From a bacterium (lineage in GTDB: Bacteria > Patescibacteria > Dojkabacteria > SC72), in contig JAKPKF010000053.1 of NCBI GenBank assembly GCA_029553845.1, positions 1 through 35,359 on the forward strand: a stretch of 35,359 bases of DNA. The letters run 5' to 3'. Below the pieces are notes generated by a model. The model searched no databases. It saw only the letters and a list, made by a program, of their open reading frames with translations, and had not been told where the DNA came from. How positions within the stretch are numbered: position 1 is the first letter of the stretch; every line of letters begins with the position of its first letter. Positions 24,079 to 34,147 of this stretch are shown here, one piece after another. Made by a program: the position numbers and the translations under genes.

Positions 24079-26760
24079 ATGAACTTAATCAAAACCTCTA
24101 AGGATAGGTTCCTTGCCATAGATGCCAATGCAATAGTTCACAGAGCTTTCCATGCATATCCTGGGAACCTTCAGACAGACGATGGTGTTCAAGTAAACGC
24201 AGTTTACGGTTTTACAGTTATGCTTCTTTCTGCCCTTAAGTCTTTCGATCCTAAGTATGTTCTCTGTGCCTTTGATACCAGTAAACCAACATTCAGACAT
24301 GAGGAATATATAGATTACAAAGCAACGAGAAAGCCTGTCGACCAATCTCTCATTGACCAATTTCCACTTGTAGAAGAAGTTCTCAAAGCTTTCAATATCC
24401 CAATCATAAAAAAGGAGGGCTTCGAAGCAGACGACATCCTCGGGACCATTGCTAAGATGGTAGATAGTGGTAAATGGAAAGACCAGAATCTTGAACTTTA
24501 CATTCTCAGTGGAGATAGAGACCTGTTTCAGCTTGTAAGGGGAGATGTAAAGGTATGCTTACCGTCAGGAAATTTTAGTAATCTCATAGAGTATGATAGA
24601 GAGAATGTTTTTAAAACCCTTGGAGTATATCCTGAGCAAGTAGTTGATTACAAAGCCATTGTAGGAGATGCTTCGGACAATATCCCTGGAGTAAAAGGAG
24701 TAGGAGATAAAACAGTTGTAGAGCTTCTAAAAGAGTATGGAGACTTCGAAACAATATACAAAAACTTACCAAAACTTACACCAAGACTTCAGGTATTGCT
24801 TGGAGAGGGAATTGAGCAGGCAGAACTAAGCAGAAAATTAGCTAAAATAGACCAAGATATGGACCTAGAGATATTTTTAGAATCCTGCCTAATGCAGGAT
24901 TTTGACAGGAAAAATGTTTTGGATTTATTCAGGAGATTTAAATTTAAATCTTTGGTAGCCAGATTAGATGATATCTTCGGAAAAGACTCAAGTGGGTATT
25001 CTACACAGCTAAATATTTTTAATGGAAGTGTAGGTAATGTAGAGTGGGCTAGCGAAGAAGAAATTGGAAGCCTTTCTAAGAACGCATCAAGCATTGTTTG
25101 CTGTTTTTTAAGCAAAGAAGAAACCACTACAGACAAGGAGCTCATACTTACTAGATTTGTGGATAAGATGGGGGTAAAAACAGACAGGGCATATGAAAAT
25201 GGAGGTTACACGCTACGGACCGGTTGTGAAACAGTCTTCTGCAACTTCGAAAACCTTGTTTCACGCAAGGAGACTACGATAGATGTGGATTTGACCAAAA
25301 GTTTTGATATATCACTGTTTTCCCACATAATTAACTCAGAGAAAAGGGACCAAAGTCTGAAAGATTTAGCTTTTGATTATGTAGGAAAAGTTTTTAGAGA
25401 GAAGATATCTCCACTAGAGATCTCTACTGTGCTAGATACTGTTGAAGAGATAAAAAATGCACAAATTAATAAGGCAAATGAGATAGAGTTGTACGAATAC
25501 ACTTTGGAGAGTATAAAGAAATATCTGTTGGTTAGATCTGAATATTTGCTTAATGTGCTAAGGAAAATTGAGATGCCCGTTGCCTTAGTTCTGTCTAAAA
25601 TGGAAGAGAAAGGCATAAAGGTAGACATTAAATATCTAGAAGGATTAAATGAAGAATTGGCTAATAAATTAGAGAAAACAAAAGAAGAAATATTTGCTAG
25701 CGTAGGACATGAATTCAATATTAATTCACCAAAACAACTTTCGGATGTCCTTTACAACGAACTAGGACTTCCATCTAAGAATGGATTCTCTACAAGGGAA
25801 GACATTTTAGTTTCCCTGTCTGGAGCACATCCATGTGTTGAAAAGCTTCTGGAATTTAGAGAATTAAGCAAAATATATGGGACATACACCTCTCCAATGC
25901 TTGCTATGGCAAAGGATTCTGATGACCAATCCATACATACAGATTTTAAACAAACAGGAACTACCTCAGGTAGATTCTCCTCTGTCAATCCAAATATGCA
26001 AAATCTTCCTGCACAGGGTGAATGGTCAGAGAAGTTAAGAAAAGCCTTTGTAGCAAGAGAAGGATTTAAGCTTGTGGGTATGGATTACGCCCAGATTGAA
26101 CTTAGAATTATGGCAGATATGTCTAGGGATAACCTTTTAATTAAGGACTTTAACGATGGATTAGACATACATACAGCAACAGCAGCAAGAATTTTGGAAA
26201 AAGAGATAGAAGATGTAACAAAGAAGGAAAGAAGTATTGGTAAAACTGTTAATTTTGCAATTCTTTTTGGACAAACACCGTTCGGTCTTAGTAGCCTACT
26301 GAAGATAGATAGCAAAGTGGCATTGGAATATATCCAAAACTACTTCGAACACTACCTCGGAGTGGAGGAATATATCAGAACATTGGAAAGAGAAGCCTAC
26401 AAAAAGGGTTATGTACAAACAATGTTTGGGACTACAAGAATGATTGGTGGAATTAGATCAAAAAATATCCGAATGAACAAGGCAGCTAAAAGAGAAGCTG
26501 TAAATATGCCAATCCAAGGAAGCGAGGCAGATATTATGAAGCTTGGGATGGTTAAGTTGGACGAACTAATATCCAAAGAATTCAATGATGATGCCTATAT
26601 CTTGCTTCAAGTCCATGATGAACTAGTGTTTGAAGTAGTTAAGGGCAGGGTGGAAGAATTTGAGAAAAAGGCTGTAGATATACTAAAAAACATTGTAAAT
26701 CTAGAAGTTCCATTGGATGTTCATGTCTCGCATGGAGACAATCTGGCTGAATTGAAATAG
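24079..26760 (+). CDS. polA: DNA polymerase I, proofreading domain inactive
   Basis: 893 residues. The N-terminal 290 form the 5'-3' flap nuclease (AIDANAIVHRAFHAYP, GFEADDILGT, GDASDNIPGVKGVGDKT). The middle (about 320-490) matches the fold of the 3'-5' exonuclease, but the DxE and later Asp metal ligands are missing. The polymerase palm and fingers have DYAQIELR (D669), motif B with K722 in GKTVNFAILFGQTPFGL, and VHDE (H846-E848) for motif C. It fills gaps and removes primers or flaps. The conserved Tyr of the O helix (Y766 in E. coli) is Phe. The ATG is 18 bases after the ftsH stop. Confidence 0.96.
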   Translation: MNLIKTSKDRFLAIDANAIVHRAFHAYPGNLQTDDGVQVNAVYGFTVMLLSALKSFDPKYVLCAFDTSKPTFRHEEYIDYKATRKPVDQSLIDQFPLVEEVLKAFNIPIIKKEGFEADDILGTIAKMVDSGKWKDQNLELYILSGDRDLFQLVRGDVKVCLPSGNFSNLIEYDRENVFKTLGVYPEQVVDYKAIVGDASDNIPGVKGVGDKTVVELLKEYGDFETIYKNLPKLTPRLQVLLGEGIEQAELSRKLAKIDQDMDLEIFLESCLMQDFDRKNVLDLFRRFKFKSLVARLDDIFGKDSSGYSTQLNIFNGSVGNVEWASEEEIGSLSKNASSIVCCFLSKEETTTDKELILTRFVDKMGVKTDRAYENGGYTLRTGCETVFCNFENLVSRKETTIDVDLTKSFDISLFSHIINSEKRDQSLKDLAFDYVGKVFREKISPLEISTVLDTVEEIKNAQINKANEIELYEYTLESIKKYLLVRSEYLLNVLRKIEMPVALVLSKMEEKGIKVDIKYLEGLNEELANKLEKTKEEIFASVGHEFNINSPKQLSDVLYNELGLPSKNGFSTREDILVSLSGAHPCVEKLLEFRELSKIYGTYTSPMLAMAKDSDDQSIHTDFKQTGTTSGRFSSVNPNMQNLPAQGEWSEKLRKAFVAREGFKLVGMDYAQIELRIMADMSRDNLLIKDFNDGLDIHTATAARILEKEIEDVTKKERSIGKTVNFAILFGQTPFGLSSLLKIDSKVALEYIQNYFEHYLGVEEYIRTLEREAYKKGYVQTMFGTTRMIGGIRSKNIRMNKAAKREAVNMPIQGSEADIMKLGMVKLDELISKEFNDDAYILLQVHDELVFEVVKGRVEEFEKKAVDILKNIVNLEVPLDVHVSHGDNLAELK

Positions 26761-26789
26761 TTAACAAAGGACTTCCTTAAGGATATAAT
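26761..26789 (+). promoter_or_regulatory. promoter for the helix-turn-helix protein and ligase
   Basis: TTAACA (26761-26766), a 17-base spacer and TATAAT (26784-26789) are near consensus. The box ends seven bases before the ATG at 26797, so the mRNA should be leaderless. The -35 directly follows the polA stop. Confidence 0.7.
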
Positions 26790-26796
26790 AGTAAAT

Positions 26797-27153
26797 ATGA
26801 AAAAAGATCAGGCAGTATTGAATACAATATTAGGACTTTCAGGTTTTGTAATAGGTGCGTTTTTGATAACAAATCTTGTTCGCAACTCGGGTAAAAAAAC
26901 TAATACGAGTAAAAAAAATGTAGTAGGGAAAACAGAGAGTAAAAATATTGACGAATTTCTAAATGAAAGACAGAAGAAAGCTGTGGAGATTCTTTCGACA
27001 AAGGGTAGGGTTACAGTAAAGGAATTGGTTATCCATTTTCCTAAAGTTTCGACAAGAACCTTGAGGCGAGATATGGACGCACTGGCTAGGCGGGGATATG
27101 TGTCGCAGGAGGGCTCTACAAAATCTACGTATTACAGATATCTTTTAAAATAG
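26797..27153 (+). CDS. membrane-anchored DeoR-type helix-turn-helix protein
   Basis: 118 residues. A hydrophobic helix at about 7-28 is followed by a Lys/Ser/Thr-rich linker. Residues about 52-115 form a winged helix of the DeoR type: NERQKKAVEILSTKGRVTVKEL, then FPKVSTRTLRRDMDALARRGYV and a short wing. DeoR proteins are normally soluble and carry a sugar-binding domain; neither is the case here. It may bind DNA at the membrane, or respond to a membrane signal. It begins a two-gene unit with the ligase. Confidence 0.8.
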   Translation: MKKDQAVLNTILGLSGFVIGAFLITNLVRNSGKKTNTSKKNVVGKTESKNIDEFLNERQKKAVEILSTKGRVTVKELVIHFPKVSTRTLRRDMDALARRGYVSQEGSTKSTYYRYLLK

Positions 27154-27157
27154 CACC

Positions 27158-28981
27158 ATGGGTATAACTTTTCACCATATAGCGACAAAATTCGAAGAAT
27201 TAGAGAAGATTTCTTCTCGTAACGACATGTCTGTAATCATTTCAGAGTTGTTTTTGGGAATAGATACCGAAGAGAGGCAAATACTGTCATATATGTTGCA
27301 AGGAAGGGTTGCACCATTATTTGTAGTAAGTGAATTTAATCTTTCTGAAAAGAGCATATTCAAGCTTCTGGGCAATATTCTCTCTTCAAAAGGAGCTAAA
27401 TATGATTTGGAAGGTAGAAGAATTAAGCTTGGAGATGTAGGTGAGGTTGTAAGAGAGGTAACTGAACAGTTGGGCTATGAATCAAAAGAACTGTCCTTGA
27501 GTGAAGTTTACGAATATATGTGGGAAATTATTCAAAGCTCCGGAACAGGTTCTGCTGAAAAGAAGGCAAATATAGTGGGAGAGCTTTTTAAAAAGATGTC
27601 TCCAATTGAAAGTAAGTATCTTGCAAGGATAATATGTGGTGAATTAAGACTCGGTATCAATGCAAAGAGTGTTTTAGATGCATTCTCAAATATTATGCAG
27701 GGAGACAAGGGAAAAAGAGAGCTCCTAGATCGAGTTTACGGCATTAATCCAGATTTGGGGTATGTTTCCACCATACTTGAATCTGAAAATAATGTATCAA
27801 CTACAATTTCACCTGGAGTTCCGATCTTGCCAAGATTAGTCGAGAGAGTCGGGTCTTTTGAGGAAGTGTTTGAACGTTTTGAAGGAGAATTCCTTGTTCA
27901 ACCAAAATATGATGGGTTACGATGTCAGATACATAAATATAGCGGAGTTGATGCTAAAGAAGATGGCTTGGTTTGGAGAAAACATTTGAAGAAAGATAGT
28001 ACAGCAGGACTTTTTGGAGAAAATGGCTCTGTAAAAGAGGTTAGGTTATTTACTAGAAATTTGGAAGATGTTACCAAGATGTTCCCTGAGATAGTGGAGG
28101 AAGCAATGTCAATGAAAGCGGAGTCTTTTATACTGGATTCTGAAATATTGGGCTGGAATCATAAGAAGAATAAGTTTTTGTCATATCAAGAAACCATGCA
28201 GAGAAGACGAAAGTATGGGATAGGGGAGAAAGCTAAGGATATTCCTGTAAAGGCAATGGTTTTTGATGTGCTGTATTTGAACGGAAAAGATATATCCGAG
28301 CTTGATACAGATGTTAGAGTAAAAGTAATCAAAGAAATGATTCCCGATACCACCCGGGGTATAGGTCCATCTCCAACAGAAAGTGTTGAAGATATGAAAA
28401 GGCTCAAAGAGATATTTGATAGGAGGGTAGAAGAAGGCCTGGAAGGAATAATTGTGAAGCAAAAAAGTGGTAGATATCTTCCTGGAGTGCGAAATTATGA
28501 ATGGATAAAGCTGAAAAAGTCTATGGAGAAAGGACTTGTTGATACGATAGATCTTGTGGCAGTAGGATATTATCACGGTTCCGGTAAAAGAGGAGCACTT
28601 GGAGTAGGAGCTGTTCTGGGGGCTATATATAATGAAGAAGATAATACTTACGAAGCAGTATGTAAGGTTGGTACAGGGTTTTCCGATGAATTACTGTTAA
28701 ACATATCTGCGGAGTTTAAAGAGATATCTTTAGTTAAAAAGCCTGTGAATGTATTAGTAGAGGAAACTCTCCTTCCCGATGTTTGGATTGATCCAAAGAT
28801 TGTTTTTTCTGTTGAATCTGATGAAATTACGAGGAACTTAAATGCAGATAAGAGTATTGCAGGAGGGCTTTCTTTAAGGTTTCCACGGTTGATAGAGTGG
28901 GGTCGTGACAAGACTGCCGAAGAGGCTACCTCTCTTGAAGAGTTGATGAGGCTTTTTTCTTTACAGAAAAAGAATAAATAG
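27158..28981 (+). CDS. lig: ATP-dependent DNA ligase (archaeal/eukaryotic-like)
   Basis: 607 residues. It seals nicks via an AMP-lysine intermediate. The nucleotidyltransferase motif I is KYDGLR with K250 as the adenylated residue. ESFILDSEILGW is motif III, VFDVLYLNG lies nearby, GLEGIIVKQ is motif IV, and YEWIKLKK is motif V. The N-terminal 220 residues form the DNA-binding domain with GELRLGINAKSVLDAFS, and the C-terminal 170 form the OB domain. This is the archaeal/eukaryotic ligase class, not the NAD-dependent LigA; whether LigA also exists cannot be told from this window. It follows the helix-turn-helix gene by four bases. Confidence 0.95.
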   Translation: MGITFHHIATKFEELEKISSRNDMSVIISELFLGIDTEERQILSYMLQGRVAPLFVVSEFNLSEKSIFKLLGNILSSKGAKYDLEGRRIKLGDVGEVVREVTEQLGYESKELSLSEVYEYMWEIIQSSGTGSAEKKANIVGELFKKMSPIESKYLARIICGELRLGINAKSVLDAFSNIMQGDKGKRELLDRVYGINPDLGYVSTILESENNVSTTISPGVPILPRLVERVGSFEEVFERFEGEFLVQPKYDGLRCQIHKYSGVDAKEDGLVWRKHLKKDSTAGLFGENGSVKEVRLFTRNLEDVTKMFPEIVEEAMSMKAESFILDSEILGWNHKKNKFLSYQETMQRRRKYGIGEKAKDIPVKAMVFDVLYLNGKDISELDTDVRVKVIKEMIPDTTRGIGPSPTESVEDMKRLKEIFDRRVEEGLEGIIVKQKSGRYLPGVRNYEWIKLKKSMEKGLVDTIDLVAVGYYHGSGKRGALGVGAVLGAIYNEEDNTYEAVCKVGTGFSDELLLNISAEFKEISLVKKPVNVLVEETLLPDVWIDPKIVFSVESDEITRNLNADKSIAGGLSLRFPRLIEWGRDKTAEEATSLEELMRLFSLQKKNK

Positions 28982-28984
28982 CCC

Positions 28985-29013
28985 TTGCATATGGAATAAT
29001 GTTGTGTTAAAAT
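28985..29013 (+). promoter_or_regulatory. rRNA operon promoter
   Basis: TTGCAT (28985-28990), a 17-base spacer and TAAAAT (29008-29013) preceded by TGT, an extended -10. It lies just after the ligase stop and about 265 bases before 16S. Confidence 0.75.
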
Positions 29014-29277
29014 CCTCTCACGAGTTTGGGATACTTAAGGAGATACAGGATTCCTCTTAGAGAATAGCTCTAACGAACATCCTGGTTCAATAGTCTGTTT
29101 CTTATCTTCGTTGTTATCTCTCTCAGCTCCTTAAAAGTTGAAGAGTGACAGGAAGTCTAAAACATAGACTTTCTAATTAGTGTGAGGGTCACACAATTCA
29201 TTTAGTCAGATAAAATTTAAATCCAACAATAATGCTGGTTGGTCATATTACTTTGGTAATATGTTAGTCAAGCGTTT
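29014..29277 (+). other. 16S leader with 5' arm of the processing stem
   Basis: No gene. The segment 29131-29158 can pair with 30844-30872 after the 16S gene; the core AGTGACAGGAA (29144-29154) pairs perfectly with TTCCTGTCACT (30849-30859). This is the long stem normally cut by RNase III to release pre-16S. Confidence 0.8.
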
Positions 29278-30829
<1,552 letters not shown>

Positions 30830-30843
30830 CTAAGGAGTAACCA

Positions 30844-30872
30844 AGACTTTCCTGTCACTTTTTAGCTTTTAA
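30844..30872 (+). other. 3' arm of the 16S processing stem
   Basis: Pairs with 29131-29158 across the 16S gene, with an 11-base perfect core and further pairs (TTAAAAG/CTTTTAA) at the outer end. Confidence 0.8.
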
Positions 30873-30909
30873 GAGAGCTAGCTCTTTATATATATGTACC
30901 AAAATCAAT

Positions 30910-30986
30910 GGGCGTATAGCTCAGCTGGTTAGAGCACAGTCCTGATAAGACTGAGGTCCCAAGTTCGATCCTTGGTGCGCCCACCA
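30910..30986 (+). tRNA. trnI: tRNA-Ile (anticodon GAU)
   Basis: Acceptor GGGCGTA/TGCGCCC, anticodon loop CTGATAA, T-loop TTCGATC, discriminator A and encoded CCA. It is in the usual spacer position between 16S and 23S. Confidence 0.97.
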
Positions 30987-30999
30987 GAAATAAGGTAGG

Positions 31000-31073
31000 G
31001 GGCCTGTAGTTCAGCTGGCTAGAACGCTTCATTTGCAATGAAGAGGTCAAGGGTTCGACTCCCTTCAGGTCCA
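31000..31073 (+). tRNA. trnA: tRNA-Ala (anticodon UGC)
   Basis: Acceptor GGGCCTG/CAGGTCC includes the G3-U70 pair that identifies alanine tRNA. The anticodon loop is TTTGCAA and the discriminator is A. CCA is not encoded (TAA follows). Confidence 0.96.
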
Positions 31074-31233
31074 TAAATAGATAACAAAGAAAGAAGAGAA
31101 ATCTTTAATCTTTGAATTAGTATGAACCAACTATTGTGCATACTTGTGTTGTTGAGGTAGGTCCAATGTTTTTTACAACAGAGTTCACAATATTTGTAGT
31201 TGCACATTTAAAACTGAATAGAAAGTAATTTCA
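31074..31233 (+). other. tRNA-Ala to 23S spacer
   Basis: 160 bases with no gene. ATTTAAAACTGAATAG near 31206 resembles the linker or antitermination element found before many 23S genes. The rest holds short inverted repeats; the matching 3' arm of a 23S processing stem would lie beyond the window. Confidence 0.5.
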
Positions 31234-31830
31234 ATATAAGCGAAAAAAGGGCATACGGTGAATGCCTTGGCGCAAAAGACCGATGAAGGACGTAGTAGGC
31301 TGCGATAAGCCTCGGGTAGCTGTCAAACAAGCTCTGATCCGAGGATTTCCGAATGGGATAACCCAGCTGGATTTAAATCCAGTTATCTTACAGTAAATTC
31401 ATAGCTGTACAGAAGGTAACGCAGAGAAGTGAAACCTCTCAGTATCTGCAGGAAAAAAGAACAAGAGTTTATTCCCTTAGTAGTGGCGAGCGAAAAGGGA
31501 GGAGCCTAAACTCATATCGTGTAAGAAGGATCTGAATTGAGAGTCGCGTTGCGACAATTGAGGAAGTGAATTCGTAGATTGCTGTTCGTGCGGTATGGGT
31601 GTTGTAAGGATTAGTTGAGTTGTCAGCAAACAACTCGGGGAGTTACAAAATATTATCTTAACAGAAAATACCTGGAAAGGTATGCCATAGGGAGTGAAAG
31701 CCTCGTATGTGAAAAGATAGTATCTTCCTTCTAATCCCTTAAGTACCACGGGACACGTGAGATCTTGTGGGAATCGGCCAATACCACTTGGCAAGGCTAA
31801 ATATCTTTTGCGACCGATAGTGGACTAGTT

Positions 31831-31877
<47 letters not shown>

Positions 31878-31994
31878 TACTGAAACCGTATGCTTACAAA
31901 CAGTCGGAGCCGGTATATCCGGTGACGGCGTGCCTATTGAAGAATGACCCAGTGAGTTCGTTGTGTGCGGCAAGGTTAACCATGTTTATTGGGG

Positions 31995-32025
<31 letters not shown>

Positions 32026-33387
32026 AGTTTAGTCGCATGCACGAGACCCGAAACCAAGTGATCTAACCATGAGCAGGGTGAAGTTCTAAGAAATTAGAAT
32101 GGAGGTCCGAACTCTTTAATGTTACAAAATTATGAGACGACTTGTGGTTAGTGGTAATATGCCAATCGAACTTGGTGATAGCTGGTTCTCCCCGAAATAG
32201 CTTTAGGGCTAGCGTTGTAATTTAAATCTTGGGGGTAGAGCACTGATTGGATCTGAGGCTCGAAAGAGTACTCAATCCAGTCAAACTCCAAATACCGAGA
32301 TGTACATTATGGCAGTTAGAGTCAGGGAGCTAAGTTCCTGTGCTCAAGAGGGAAACAGCCCAGATCGTCAGATAAGGACCCTAAATTTTACCTGAGTGAG
32401 AAAGGAAGTGGATTTTCTCAGACAGCTAGGAGGTTGGCTCAGAGGCAGCCATCCTTTAAAAAGTGCGTAAAAGCTTACTAGTCAAGAGATTCTGCACTTA
32501 AAATTTAACGGGACTGAAGGTAAATTCCGAAGCTGCGAGTTTATTTTGTCCTTCGGGACATAATGGGCGGTAGGGGAGCGTTCTATACATGACCAGTTTA
32601 GCAACTGGTAATTAGCTGTGAAGGTGACCCGGAAGGAGTTGCTGGAGCGTATAGAAGTGAGAATGCTGGGATGAGTAACGTAAAGCGGGTGAAAACCCCG
32701 CTCGCCGAATGTCTAAGGTTTCCATGGCTATGGCAGTCATCCATGGGTTAGTCGGTCCTAAGTAGAGGCTGAAAAGCGTATACGATGGACAACAGGTTAA
32801 TATTCCTGTACTGCTGATACTTTCGATGGAGATAGAGGATTGAAAAGGCAAGCCCCTTATTGGATTGGGGTGCAAGCAACAAGAGAGTCTTCCTAGGTAA
32901 ATCCGGGAAGGCGTTTCCACTTCGGTGGATGGACGCGAGTTGTGATGCAAAGGTGACCCTCGGGAATCCGATTTGTCATATTAATCTTCCAGGAAAAACT
33001 TCTAGATTTATGTACGCAAGTACATATATTAGTATCAGTAACCGTACTGCAAACCGACACTGGTAGACTGGTGTAAATGCACCAAGGCGTACGAGTTATG
33101 CGTCGTTAAGGAACTCGGCAAATTAACCCCGTAAGTTCGCAATAAGGGGGACTCTCCATTATGAGTAATTTTTATTTGTAGTGATGAGAGTGGCACAGAA
33201 TAGGGAGGAGCGACTAGTTACCAAAACTACAGGCGCTTGCAAATTCGTAAGAAGATGTATAAGTGCTGACGCCTGCCCAATGCCAGAAGGTTAAGGTTTT
33301 GCGTTAACTTCCTACTGGGTGCACTTCGGTGCCCTAGTGGTGGTGAAGCGTGAAGCTGAAGCCCTGGTCAATGGCGGCTGTAACTAT

Positions 33388-34141
33388 GGAACCTAGTAAA
33401 ACTAGGAATTGTAGTTGTAAAATTTGGCTAATTGCTGGAACATCTGAGAATCTCTAATTACTAATCAATACTCTAAATTGTAAGAAATTTATAAGTATTG
33501 GGAGTGATAATATTAGAGTGCAGAAAATCAGCAGGAAAGATCCAAAATCTAGTTTTAATATCTCTAACGAAGACGCTTTTTATATTGTAGGCTTTGTCGA
33601 TGGAGAAGGAAGTTTTAATATTTCTTTCAAGATAAGAAAAGATTACATTCATAAGATACAAGTTTATCCTAGTTTTAATATCTCTCAAAAGGAGAAACGA
33701 ATTCTAGGGTGGATACACGAAATTCTTGATTGCGGAACAATTCGCAATAGAGGAGATGGTGTGTACTATTATGAAGTCCATAGTCTTAAAGATCTTGTTG
33801 AAAAGGTTATTCCCTTTTTCCAGAAATATAAGTTGAAAACAAAGAAAAGAAAGAGTTTCTTAGTATTTACTAAAATAGTCATGTTCATATATCTTAAAAA
33901 GGAATTATCCTTTGAAGATATACAAAAGATTTATCTTTTGAGAGAACAGATTAGAGTGGGTAGAAAAAGGAAATATTCGTTAATAGATTTAAGAAGAATT
34001 TGGAAATCCTCAGAGACTATACGCCAAACTGAGTTACATAAGTAACTTTGATGATATAGTCCGACCTGCATAGCGATATGCAGAGGTATATAGAAATATA
34101 TATCCGCTTTTAGATATTTTCTAAAAGTTGTAACAGAAGTG
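33388..34141 (+). ncRNA. group I intron at 23S position 1917
   Basis: 754 bases. Exon 1 ends with U (T33387) and the intron ends with G (34141), as group I introns do. The guide GTAGTT (33411-33416) pairs with the exon end AACTAT, with a U-G wobble at the splice site. Core pieces are GCTGGAACATC (33433-33443), AATCAGCAGGAAAG (33526-33539), CAGAGACTATACG (34011-34023) and GATATAGTCCGACC (34053-34066), the usual P/Q and R/S elements. L1917 is a known group I site, for example in Coxiella burnetii. An endonuclease gene is inside. Confidence 0.93.
33518..34045 (+). CDS. LAGLIDADG homing endonuclease of the L1917 intron
   Basis: 175 residues with one LAGLIDADG motif (YIVGFVDGEGSF, about residues 23-34), so it probably acts as a dimer. 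Later segments are PSFNISQKEKRILGWIHEIL, DCGTIRNRGDG and KVIPFFQKYKLKTKKRKSF, typical of single-motif enzymes. It would cut intronless 23S genes at the insertion site and spread the intron. No ATG is in place; GTG at 33518 is the best start. Both ends overlap the ribozyme core (Q region at the start, R region at the end). Confidence 0.9.
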   Translation: MQKISRKDPKSSFNISNEDAFYIVGFVDGEGSFNISFKIRKDYIHKIQVYPSFNISQKEKRILGWIHEILDCGTIRNRGDGVYYYEVHSLKDLVEKVIPFFQKYKLKTKKRKSFLVFTKIVMFIYLKKELSFEDIQKIYLLREQIRVGRKRKYSLIDLRRIWKSSETIRQTELHK

Positions 34142-34147
34142 AACGGT
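34142..34147 (+). other. six-base 23S exon between two introns
   Basis: AACGGT, equal to E. coli 1918-1923. It is flanked by the G that ends intron 1 and the G that begins intron 2, and every base of it is part of the P1 helix of the second intron. Confidence 0.92.
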
